Shown: one piece after another, positions 43,709 through 51,831 of the stretch | Position numbering within the stretch: the first letter of the stretch is position 1 | Layout of the letters: the number at the start of each line of letters is the position of its first letter | Program-made: the position numbers and the translations under genes | The notes under the pieces: generated by a model | The model's database searches: none | Seen by the model: the letters and a program-made list of their open reading frames with translations, nothing else | Told to the model about the DNA's origin: nothing | From: Frateuria_A sp051900425 | GTDB lineage: Bacteria > Pseudomonadota > Gammaproteobacteria > Xanthomonadales > Rhodanobacteraceae | Assembly (NCBI RefSeq): GCF_051900425.1 | Contig: NZ_JBHZGK010000010.1 | Coordinates: 49,841-113,840 of the forward strand | DNA length: 64,000 nt | Reading direction: 5' to 3'

Positions 43709-45301
43709 TCAGCCTTCCGCCATGCGCTTCAGGTCTTCCAGCCGGTCGGCATCGCGGATCGACAGGTCCGACCGCCAGCGCAGAATGCGCGGGAAGCGCA
43801 CGGCAACCCCCGACTTGTGCCGGCCCGAGCGCTGGATTGCCTCGTAGGCCAACTCGAATACATGTTCTGGTTCGACCGAACGCACCGGCCCAAAGCGCTC
43901 GAGCGTGTGCGCGCGGATCCAGGCGTCCAGACGCGCGATCTCGACATCGTCCAGGCCCGAGTAGGCCTTCGCCACCGGGACCAGGTGGCCGCGGTCCCAC
44001 ACGCCGAAGGTGTAGTCGGTGAACAGGCCCGCGCGCCTGCCATGGCCGGACTGGGCGTAGATCAGCACCGCGTCCAGCGTGTAGGGATCGACCTTCCACT
44101 TCCACCAGTCGCCGCGCTTGCGGCCGACGCGGTAGGGCGAGTCCAGGCGCTTGAGCATCAGGCCCTCGGTGCGCCGCTCGCGCGATTGCTCGCGCAGCTG
44201 CGCCAGCGCGGTCCAGTCGTCCGTATCGGCCGCCGGCGAGAGCAGCAGGGTCGAGGGCATGCCTTCGAGCACCGCGGCAAGCCGCTCGCGTCGTTCACGT
44301 AGCGGCGTTTCGCGCAGATCCGCGCCATCGAGTTCCAGCAGGTCGTACGCCATGAAGCGCACCGGCGTCTCGGCCAGCAGCTTCGCGCCGGGCTTGAGCT
44401 TGCCGATGCGCTTCTGCAGGGCGGTGAACGGCCGCGGCGCTGCCGCATCACTGTCCCAGGCCAGGATCTCGCCATCGAGCACGCAGCCGGCGGGCAGGGC
44501 GCGGGCAGCCTGCTCGATTTCCGGAAAGCGGCCGTCCAGCCGTTCCTCGCCGCGCGACCACAGCCGAGCCTCGTCCCCGCGACGCATGAGCTGGGCACGG
44601 ATGCCGTCCCATTTCCATTCGGCCAGCCATTCGGCGCGCCCGCCGAGGCTTTCCACGGGCGACTCCAGCGGCGAAGCGAGAAAGAACGGGTACGGCCGAT
44701 GCTCGCGGTGGGCGTCGTCCCCGGCCGGCTGTGCGAGCGCGGCCAGCGAGGTGGCATCGGGCTTCCAGTCGCCACTGAGCCGGTGGGCGATCAGGTCGGT
44801 CGGCAACTGCGACCAAAGCGCCAGCGCCTGCACCACCAGCCGCTGCGACACGCCCACCCGCAACGCGCCGGTGATCAACTTGTTGAGCAGGAAGACCTCC
44901 TCCGATGGAAGGGTCGCCCACCAGGCCTGCAACTGGGCTACGCGAGCGCTCGGATCGAGCCGGCTCAGGGACGGCAGACGCTGCTCCATCCACACGTGCA
45001 ACGGCGTGTCGTCGGACCGCTCGCCGGGCGGCAAAAGCAAGGCGATGGCCTCGGCCAGGTCGCCCACATGCGCGTAGCTTTCGTCGATGAGCCAGTCGGG
45101 GTACCCGGTCGCCGCGCCGGTCGCCTGGCGCAACTCGGTGAAGCTGGCCAGCCGGCGGAGCTTGCCGCCGCCGAGCACGTATACCGCCCACGCGGCGTCC
45201 GCCGGCGCCGCGTCGTGCAGGAAGGCGGCGATGGCGTCGCGCTTGGCGGTCGTGGACCCGGTGCGGTCGAGCGCGGCGTAGAGCTGCACGAAGCGGCGCA
45301 T
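43709..45301 (-). CDS. ATP-dependent DNA ligase (ligase-associated repair cassette type)
   Basis: 530 residues. N-terminal helical DNA-binding region (1-200), then the nucleotidyltransferase domain with K230 in AEWKWDGIRAQL, DGEILAW, FDLLELDG-like AYDLLELDGADL, EGLMLKRLDSPYRVGRKRGD and KWKVDPYTLDAVLIYAQ, and an OB fold. It belongs to the LigB/LigC-like bacterial ATP-dependent group found with a metallo-beta-lactamase exonuclease, which here starts three bases upstream (45305-46291). The helicase and phosphodiesterase often found in the same cassette are missing. Confidence 0.93.
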   Translation of the reverse strand: MRRFVQLYAALDRTGSTTAKRDAIAAFLHDAAPADAAWAVYVLGGGKLRRLASFTELRQATGAATGYPDWLIDESYAHVGDLAEAIALLLPPGERSDDTPLHVWMEQRLPSLSRLDPSARVAQLQAWWATLPSEEVFLLNKLITGALRVGVSQRLVVQALALWSQLPTDLIAHRLSGDWKPDATSLAALAQPAGDDAHREHRPYPFFLASPLESPVESLGGRAEWLAEWKWDGIRAQLMRRGDEARLWSRGEERLDGRFPEIEQAARALPAGCVLDGEILAWDSDAAAPRPFTALQKRIGKLKPGAKLLAETPVRFMAYDLLELDGADLRETPLRERRERLAAVLEGMPSTLLLSPAADTDDWTALAQLREQSRERRTEGLMLKRLDSPYRVGRKRGDWWKWKVDPYTLDAVLIYAQSGHGRRAGLFTDYTFGVWDRGHLVPVAKAYSGLDDVEIARLDAWIRAHTLERFGPVRSVEPEHVFELAYEAIQRSGRHKSGVAVRFPRILRWRSDLSIRDADRLEDLKRMAEG

Positions 45302-45304
45302 TGC

Positions 45305-46291
45305 TCAGGCTCCCAGGGCCGACAGCGGCAGCGCATCGTGACCCTGCTCGCGCAGATAGCGCACCAGCGCGTCGCCGTCGCCATGGGTGACGTAGATGCG
45401 GCGGGCCCCGCTGTCTCGCACGCTGCGCAGCAGGCCATCCCAGTCCGCGTGATCCGACACCACGAAGCCGCGGTCATAGCCGCGTCGGCGGCGGTTGCCC
45501 CGAACCTGCATCCAGCCCGACGCGAAGGCGGTCGAGGCGTTCGGAAATCGCCGCATCCAGGGTGAACCGGCCGCCGAGGGCGGCGCGAGAATCAGTTCGC
45601 CGGCGAGCGCGGCGCCGCGCGCGTTCTCCTCCAGCGGCTGGGTGGGAGGCATCGCCACGCCGGCGTCGCGATAGAGCCGGGTCAGGCGCAGCAGCGCGCC
45701 GTGCAGGTGCACCACGCGATCGACCCGGGGAGCCAACTCCGCCAGCAGCCGCTGCGCCTTGCCCAGCGCGTAGCAGAACAGCATGGCCGACACCTTGCGG
45801 CGGGCGCAGTCGTCCCACCACGCGAGCAGCTCATCGACCACCTGCGTCATCGGCGGCCAGCGATACACCGGCAGGGCGAACGTCGATTCGGTGACGAACG
45901 TGTCGCAGGCGACGGGCTCGAACGGCGCGCAGGTCGGGTCCGGCTCGCGCTTGTAGTCGCCTGAAACGACCACGACGCGCCCGGCGTGTTCCATCCGCAC
46001 CTGCGCTGCGCCCAGCATGTGACCCGACGGATGCAGCGAGACCCGCACTTCGCCCAGGGTGAACGGTTCGCCGTAGTCGTAGGCCTCGATCCGTGCCGGC
46101 TCGCCCAATCGCTCGCGCATCAGCCCGAGTCCGGCGCGTGCCACGTGGTAACAGGCATTGCCCTGGCGTGCATGGTCGCCGTGCGCGTGCGTGACCACGG
46201 CCTGCGCCACCGGCTCGGCCGGATCGATGTAGAAGCCGCCGGCGGGGCAGTAGAGGCCCTCGGGGCGGGGCTGGAGCAGCGGGTCGGGCAT
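45305..46291 (-). CDS. Ligase-associated DNA exonuclease (metallo-beta-lactamase/beta-CASP fold)
   Basis: 328 residues. The metal site HAHGDH lies at 35-40; SGHMLGAAQVRM, VVSGDYKREPDPTC and FVTESTFALPVYRWP continue the SNM1-like pattern, and FVVSDHADWDGLL gives the later His. Family members process DNA ends in concert with the adjoining ATP-dependent ligase. The two genes are separated by three bases and are co-transcribed. Confidence 0.92.
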   Translation of the reverse strand: MPDPLLQPRPEGLYCPAGGFYIDPAEPVAQAVVTHAHGDHARQGNACYHVARAGLGLMRERLGEPARIEAYDYGEPFTLGEVRVSLHPSGHMLGAAQVRMEHAGRVVVVSGDYKREPDPTCAPFEPVACDTFVTESTFALPVYRWPPMTQVVDELLAWWDDCARRKVSAMLFCYALGKAQRLLAELAPRVDRVVHLHGALLRLTRLYRDAGVAMPPTQPLEENARGAALAGELILAPPSAAGSPWMRRFPNASTAFASGWMQVRGNRRRRGYDRGFVVSDHADWDGLLRSVRDSGARRIYVTHGDGDALVRYLREQGHDALPLSALGA

Positions 46292-46421
46292 GTGTCGATG
46301 CTCGGGTGGCGTGCGTCAAGTTGACGGCAACAGGCGTGCCACGCGGATGTCTACGGCGAGCCCCGGCCCCTCAACCCAACCTTCTCTCCCGCGGAGAGAT
46401 CGAGCCATCCCGCGGCAGGGA

Positions 46422-48191
46422 TCAGGCGACGAACTGCAAGCGCGCCAGCTCCGCGTATAGCCCACCTTCGGCCAGCAGGCTATCGTGGGTGCCCTGGGCG
46501 ACGATGCGCCCGCCGTCCATCACCACGATGCGGTCGGCGCGTTGCACGGTAGCCAGGCGGTGGGCGATGACCAGGGTGGTGCGACCTTTCTCCAGGCGTT
46601 CGAGGGCCTGCTGGATGGCCGCTTCCGACTGCGCGTCGAGTGCCGACGTGGCTTCATCCAGCAGCAGCAGCGGGGCGTCGCGCAGGATCGCGCGCGCGAT
46701 CGCGATGCGCTGGCGCTGGCCGCCGGACAGGCGCACGCCGCGTTCGCCCAGTTCGGCGTCGTAGCCGTCGGCGAGCGCGCTGATGAACTCGTGCGCTTCG
46801 GCGGCGCGGGCGGCTTCGCCGACCTCCTCGCCGCTCGCCGCCTGGCGGCCGAAGCGGATGTTGTCGGCGGCGCTGCCGGCGAAGATCACGGTTTCCTGCG
46901 GTACCAGCGCGATGGCGCCGCGCAATTCCTGCAGGGCGAGCGCACGCAGGTCGATGCCGTCGAGCCGGATGGCGCCGGTCTGCGGGTCGTAGAAGCGCAA
47001 CAGCAGGGCGAACACGGTGCTCTTGCCGGCGCCGGAGGGGCCGACCAGTGCCACCGTTTCGCCGGGACGGATGTCCAGGCTGAAGTCGTGCAGCGCCGGT
47101 GCATCCGGCCGCGTGGGGTAGTGGAAGCCGACGTGCTCGAAACGCAGCGCGCCGCTGACCGGCGGGGGCAGGGCGAGCGGCTGCGGTGGATCGGCGATGT
47201 GCGCCTGCTCGCCGAACAGTTCCCCGATCCGCTCCATGGCGCCGGCGGCGCGCAACACGTCGCCCCAAACTTCCGACAGTCCGGCTACCGAGCCGGCGGC
47301 GAACACGGCATACAGCACGAACTGGCCGAGAATGCCCGCATTGAGTTTGCCGCCCAGCACGTCCCGCGCGCCGACCCAGAGCACCAGCGTGATGGCGCCG
47401 AAGAACAGCACGATCACCGCGGCGGTGAGCAGCGCGCGCATGCCGATGCGCCGGCGTGCGCTGTCCAGCGCACGGTCGATGGCGTCGCCATAGCGCCGGC
47501 TCTCGATGCCTTCACGCGCATAGGCCTTCACTGCGGGCGCGGCGTTGAGGGTTTCGTTGGCGATCGCCGCGGCGTCGGCGAGACGGTCCTGGCTGGCGCG
47601 CGACAGCCTTTGCACGCGGCGCCCGAACACCAGGATGGGCAGCATCACCGCCGGTATCACCAGCGCCGTGAGACCGGCCAGCCGCGGGCTGGTCCACACC
47701 ATCATGGCGCTGGCGCCCAGCAGCATCACCGCGCTGCGCAGGGCGACCGAGATGCCCGAGCCGATCAGCGCCTGTACCACTTCGGTGTCGGTACCCAGGC
47801 GCGAGGTCAGTTCGCCCACGCGCGAGCGCTCGAAGAAGCCCACGTCCAGCCGGATCACGTGGGCGTAAAGCTTCGTGCGCAGCGCTGCGAGCGAGCGCTC
47901 ACCGAGCAGCGTGATGCAGAAGTAACGCGCCGCGGTGGCGAAGGCGAGCACCAGCGCCACGGCGAACAGGCCCAGGAAGGTGCGGTTGATCGTGTCGGCG
48001 CTGGCATGGCCGAAGCCGGCGTCGATCATGTGCCGAACCGCCATCGGCAACACCAGGGTCGAGCCCGAGGACAGGCCCAGGAACACCAGCCAGCCGATCG
48101 CCAACGCCTTGTGCGGCTTGAGGAAAGGCCACAGCTGGCGCAGGGCGCCGACGCGGGCGGTGGGCTTGCCGGGGGGCGTGGGGTCGCTCAT
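46422..48191 (-). CDS. ABC exporter, fused membrane and ATPase domains (MsbA/MDR-like)
   Basis: 589 residues from ATG 48191. Six transmembrane helices in 30-310 and an ATPase domain with GPSGAGKSTV (Walker A), RLSGGQRQRIAIARAIL (signature) and LLLDEATSALD (Walker B). It works as a homodimeric exporter of lipids or drugs; it is not next to lpxK, so it is not the standard msbA locus. Upstream codons to 48344 lie in a repeat and are not coding. Confidence 0.92.
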   Translation of the reverse strand: MSDPTPPGKPTARVGALRQLWPFLKPHKALAIGWLVFLGLSSGSTLVLPMAVRHMIDAGFGHASADTINRTFLGLFAVALVLAFATAARYFCITLLGERSLAALRTKLYAHVIRLDVGFFERSRVGELTSRLGTDTEVVQALIGSGISVALRSAVMLLGASAMMVWTSPRLAGLTALVIPAVMLPILVFGRRVQRLSRASQDRLADAAAIANETLNAAPAVKAYAREGIESRRYGDAIDRALDSARRRIGMRALLTAAVIVLFFGAITLVLWVGARDVLGGKLNAGILGQFVLYAVFAAGSVAGLSEVWGDVLRAAGAMERIGELFGEQAHIADPPQPLALPPPVSGALRFEHVGFHYPTRPDAPALHDFSLDIRPGETVALVGPSGAGKSTVFALLLRFYDPQTGAIRLDGIDLRALALQELRGAIALVPQETVIFAGSAADNIRFGRQAASGEEVGEAARAAEAHEFISALADGYDAELGERGVRLSGGQRQRIAIARAILRDAPLLLLDEATSALDAQSEAAIQQALERLEKGRTTLVIAHRLATVQRADRIVVMDGGRIVAQGTHDSLLAEGGLYAELARLQFVA

Positions 48192-48310
48192 CGAGGCGCC
48201 TGGAGGGGTGGAAGCCTCAAGAGGTGGGGGCGGGCGGGCATTCCCCAAGCGCTGCGCGGCCGCTCCCTTCCCTGTGCTGCGCCAGGGAGCCCCGGTCGTT
48301 CGAGGCTTTG

Positions 48311-48369
48311 AGGCAAGGCTTCCCCCATCCGCCCTGTCGGGCACCTTCCCCCGTCGAACGGGGGAAGGA
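48311..48369. repeat. Intergenic repeat, CTTCCCC family, copy 3
   Basis: GAGGCAAGGCTTCCCCCATC followed by CCCTGTCGGGCACCTTCCCC and the closing arm CGAACGGGGGAAGG. It is the best preserved copy of the family at 2088-2140 and 32805-32959, here between the ABC exporter and OPT transporter. Confidence 0.72.
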
Positions 48370-48415
48370 TCACGAACCGGAATCCGGCAAGTGGGCCCTG
48401 GAGGGTTTCAAGGCA

Positions 48416-50404
48416 TCAGGCGGTGCCGCGGCCCATGCGGGCGATCCAGCGGTACATCACCACGATGCTGGCAACGAAGACGATGCCGCCGATCCAGATC
48501 GCCGGGGTTTCAAAGCCATTGCCGACCAGCGCCAGCGGGGTCTGCTTGCCGGAGATCGCCACGATCGCGGCGACCACCACGCCGAGCAGGCTTTCGCCCA
48601 CGATCAGGCCGGAAGCGAGCAATACGCCCAGCTGCTTGGTCGCTTCGCCGTCCGGGCGACGGTCGGCGCGCTTGTCGAACCAGGCGCCGACCAGCGCGCC
48701 GACCACCACCATCAGCGTGGTCGAGGTGGGCAGGTAGATGCCCAGGCCGACCGCCAGCGGGGGCAGGCGCGCGCGGCTGGTGCGCACCAGCAGTTCGTCC
48801 ACGATGATCAGTGCCACGCCGATGCCGGCGCCGATGGTGATCAGGCTCCAGTCGATGTTGCCGGTGATCACGCCCTGGGCGAGCGCCGAGATCAGGCCGG
48901 CCTGCGGTGCCGGCAATGCGCGGGCGGGATCGACGCCCGGGGCGCCGAGGAAACCGTAGGCCTGGTTGAGCAGGTCCAGCACCGGCGGGATCACCACCGC
49001 GCCTGCGATCACGCCGATCACCAGCGCCCACTGCTGCAGCGAGGGGGTGGCGTCTACCAGTTGGCCGGTCTTGAGGTCCTGCAGGTTGTTGTTGGCGATC
49101 GAGGCCACCGCGAACACGATCGCGGTGATGAACAGCGCGAACGCCACCAGCGCCTTGCCCGCTTCCTCCGGCACCATCGCCTTGACGCCCAGCACCAGCA
49201 GCAGCGCGGCGATGATCACCACCAGGATGCCCACGCCCGACAACGGGCTGTTGGACGAACCGATCAGGCCGGCCATGTAGCCGCACACCGCCGAGACCAG
49301 GAAGCTCAAGATCACCACGAAGATCACGCCGCCGATCACCAGCAGCGCGGTGTGCGAGCCCAGCCCGCTGACGTTGGCGAAGTGGCCGAGCAACCAGGCC
49401 ACCGGCACCAGGCAGATCGCCGTGATGAGGCCGACCACGCCGATCGGGATGTCGTGCTCGGTGCGCGGCAAGGTTTCCAGCTTGCCGGCCTTGCGCACGC
49501 GCGAGGCGGCCATGGCCCCGGCCAGGCCGCTGATCACCGGCTTGACCAGCTTGGCCAGCGTCCAGATCGCCGCCACGCCGATCGTGCCGGCGCCGACGAA
49601 GCGCACGTAGTGGCTCCAGGTCGCCTGCGCGGCGTCGGCCGCCGAGCCGGCTTCCGGATGCAGCAGCAGGAAGTGCGGCACCGCCCAGCCCCAGCCGATC
49701 AGGGCGCCGACCAGCATCGCCACGCCGACCCACAGGCCGACCAGGTGGCCGACCGCGAACAGCGCGAAGGACAGGCTGAAGTCGAAGCCGGTCGCCGCGC
49801 CGCGGTCACCGACGCGGAAGTAGTCCGAGACCGCCTCGGCGAACACGCGCGTCTTGACGATCACGTAGAACACCGCCGAGACAATCGAGCCCACGATCAC
49901 CGCCTTGAGCCCGGCGCCCCCGGATTCGACCGACTCGGCCGCCTCGGCCGAGTTGCTGGAGCCAACCTTGAGCACCTCGGCGCAGGCCACGCCTTCGGGG
50001 TAGGGCAGGTCCGAGTCGGTGACCAGCGCGCGGCGCAGCGGGATCGTGTACATCACGCCCAGGATGCCGCCGGTGGCGCAGATGCCGAAGGACATCCAGA
50101 ACGGGAAGCCGTTCCACCAGCCGATGATGATCAGGCCCGGCAGTACGAAGATGATCGAGGAGAGCGTGCCGGCGGCCGAGGCGACCGTCTGCACGATGTT
50201 GTTTTCCTGCATCGTCGAGTTCTTCATCGCCCGCAGGATTGCCATCGAGATCACCGCTGCCGGGATCGAAGTGGCGAAGGTCAGGCCGGCCTTCAGGCCG
50301 AAGAACACGTTGGCCGCGGTGAACACCACGGTGATGACGATGCCGATGATCAGGCCGCGTAGGGTGAATTCGGTGCGCTTGGCGCCTTGGGCTTGGGCAT
50401 TCAC
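48416..50404 (-). CDS. OPT-family oligopeptide transporter
   Basis: 662 residues, 14 or more transmembrane segments. Starts (GTG 50404) VNAQAQGAKRTEFTLRGLII; FGLKAGLTFATSIPAAVISM and NNIVQTVASAAGTLSSIIFV are hallmarks of the OPT (oligopeptide/siderophore) family, as is SDLPYPEGVACAEVLKVG. Proton-coupled uptake of peptides or metal chelates is expected. No ATG occurs in the right place; the open frame runs on upstream but into the unrelated remnant described at 50701-51149, so GTG is the sensible start. Confidence 0.9.
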   Translation of the reverse strand: MNAQAQGAKRTEFTLRGLIIGIVITVVFTAANVFFGLKAGLTFATSIPAAVISMAILRAMKNSTMQENNIVQTVASAAGTLSSIIFVLPGLIIIGWWNGFPFWMSFGICATGGILGVMYTIPLRRALVTDSDLPYPEGVACAEVLKVGSSNSAEAAESVESGGAGLKAVIVGSIVSAVFYVIVKTRVFAEAVSDYFRVGDRGAATGFDFSLSFALFAVGHLVGLWVGVAMLVGALIGWGWAVPHFLLLHPEAGSAADAAQATWSHYVRFVGAGTIGVAAIWTLAKLVKPVISGLAGAMAASRVRKAGKLETLPRTEHDIPIGVVGLITAICLVPVAWLLGHFANVSGLGSHTALLVIGGVIFVVILSFLVSAVCGYMAGLIGSSNSPLSGVGILVVIIAALLLVLGVKAMVPEEAGKALVAFALFITAIVFAVASIANNNLQDLKTGQLVDATPSLQQWALVIGVIAGAVVIPPVLDLLNQAYGFLGAPGVDPARALPAPQAGLISALAQGVITGNIDWSLITIGAGIGVALIIVDELLVRTSRARLPPLAVGLGIYLPTSTTLMVVVGALVGAWFDKRADRRPDGEATKQLGVLLASGLIVGESLLGVVVAAIVAISGKQTPLALVGNGFETPAIWIGGIVFVASIVVMYRWIARMGRGTA

Positions 50405-50560
50405 GAAAGCGGTTTCCGTTCTGGTTGGTTCCCCTGCGCGCCGGTGGCGCGCCCCTCGCGACCGCTCCCCGGCAGGCCGCGGTGGGGAGCATAGCGTGGA
50501 TGGGTGCGGTGCAGCCTTCCCGGCCCGTCGGCCTTTCCGTTGCCCCCGCCACTCGCGGAG

Positions 50561-50676
50561 GTGGGAGCGCACCCTGTGCGCGACCGTCATGCGCAAGATG
50601 GCGCGATGGCCGTCCTCCGGAGGAGGGCAGGAAGGGCAAGCACGGCCCCGCGGTCGCGCACAGGTGCGCGCCTGCA
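50561..50676. repeat. GTAG-type palindromic repeats, degenerate pair
   Basis: Left arm GTGGGAGCGCACCCTGTGCG at 50561-50586 and right arm CGGTCGCGCACAGGTGCGCG at 50651-50676, separated by 64 bases. The first GTAG is changed to GTGG. Upstream of the OPT gene. Confidence 0.7.
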
Positions 50677-50700
50677 GGATCAGGTGGGGCACGGTTCCGG

Positions 50701-51149
50701 TCAGGGCTGCGGCAGGTGGGTGCGCAGATCGTCGGGAAGAGCGACGTCCGGATGGGCCTTGCGGAAGCGGCGAGCCGCTCGTTTGCTTCCTTGTCGTTGC
50801 CCTGGGCGAACAACTGGCGGATCGCCGCGAGCTCGGCGGCCGGGTTCTTTGCCGCGAAGTTGGCAGTCGTTGCTGCGGGGCGCGCGGGTAGCGGCGTGAC
50901 GAGGGGAGGGGCGGTTTCCATGACCGCAGGCGGCGCCGGCATGGGTGCCGGCATCGGCACGGCAACCTGCTCCCTGAGTTGTGGTTTGGCTTCCGGCTGT
51001 GCGGGCGCCTTGCGGGCCCGTGGCTGCGATGCCCTCGCTGCGACAGCCTGCCGTTCGGGCGCTGGCTCGGGCATGGCCGGGGGGATAGCGGTGCCGCCAT
51101 GGCTGGGCGGGCGCGCTGGTGGCGGCGGTGGAGCGGCAGGGACCTTCGG
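50701..51149 (-). pseudogene. Remnant of a proline/alanine-rich (anti-sigma-like) protein gene
   Basis: After an in-frame TAA (complement of 51150-51152) the minus strand encodes a Pro/Ala-rich linker (PAAPPPPPARPPSHGG, then QAVAARASQPRARKAPAQPE) and a helical end NPAAELAAIRQLFAQGNDKE, ANERLAA. There the frame breaks: adding one base near 50769 restores FRKAHPDVALPDDLRTHLPQ and a stop at 50701-50703. That ending is familiar from C-terminal halves of membrane anti-sigma-type proteins of Xanthomonadales. The N-terminal half (zinc finger and membrane helix) is missing, and yigZ occupies its place. So the gene is both 5'-truncated and frameshifted. Confidence 0.6.
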
Positions 51150-51171
51150 TTAAGCGCCGGCGAAAGCTGTG

Positions 51172-51774
51172 CTACGCGAGCGGCACCGTGCGCACGCGGG
51201 CCTGGCCACGGGTGAGGTCGACGATGCGTGCGCAGGCTTCCCCGAGAACGTCGGCCGGCAGCTCCAGCTCCAGCGTGGCGCCGTCGGCGTCGAAACTCTC
51301 GTGTTCGATGCGCGCCTGCCAGCCGGGGCAACGGGCCTTGAGCAGCGCCAGGTCGGCAAACGGGCAGTGCACGGTCAGCCGTGCCATCGCCACCAGTGGC
51401 ACGCGTTCGGCCAGGCGCAGGCATTCGGCGGTGGTGCCGCCATAGGCACGCACCAGCCCGCCGGCGCCGAGCTTGATGCCGCCGTACCAGCGGGTCACCA
51501 CGACCATCACGCGGTCCACGCCGGCCCCCTCGATCGCCTGCAGGATCGGGCGGCCAGCGGTGCCGCCGGGTTCGCCGTCATCGTTGAAGCGGTAGTCCTG
51601 CCCGATGCGGTAGGCCCAGCAGTTGTGCGTGGCCGCCGGGTCGGCGACCTCGTGCAGGAAGGCCATCGCCTGCCCGATCGACGTGACCGGTGCGGCCTGT
51701 GCAAGGAATCGGCTTTTGCGGATGTCCTGCGCGTGCCGGCAGGCGGCGACGAGGACGTGCAGGGTCTCGGACAT
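51172..51774 (-). CDS. yigZ: YigZ/IMPACT family protein
   Basis: 200 residues. N-terminal UPF0029 domain with KSRFLAQAAPVTSIGQAMAF, AYRIGQDYRFNDDGEPGGTA and VTRWYGGIKLGAGGLVRAYG, diagnostic of the IMPACT family; the C-terminal DUF1949-like domain follows. The family is related to the eukaryotic regulator of GCN2 and its bacterial role is not settled. Starts at ATG 51774. Confidence 0.93.
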   Translation of the reverse strand: MSETLHVLVAACRHAQDIRKSRFLAQAAPVTSIGQAMAFLHEVADPAATHNCWAYRIGQDYRFNDDGEPGGTAGRPILQAIEGAGVDRVMVVVTRWYGGIKLGAGGLVRAYGGTTAECLRLAERVPLVAMARLTVHCPFADLALLKARCPGWQARIEHESFDADGATLELELPADVLGEACARIVDLTRGQARVRTVPLA

Positions 51775-51831
51775 GCAGGTGGGCAGTGGCGTAACGGCGG
51801 CACGGTACCACGCCGTGCCGGCCTGGCCGCC

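Noticed and set aside
46422..48191. Assignment of the ABC exporter as the essential lipid A flippase msbA
   Set aside because: The usual partner lpxK is absent; many drug and lipid exporters share this layout.
50405..51424. In-frame N-terminal extension of the OPT transporter (about 340 codons)
   Set aside because: The OPT family starts at about 50404; the extension crosses repeats and the proline-rich remnant in a shifted frame.
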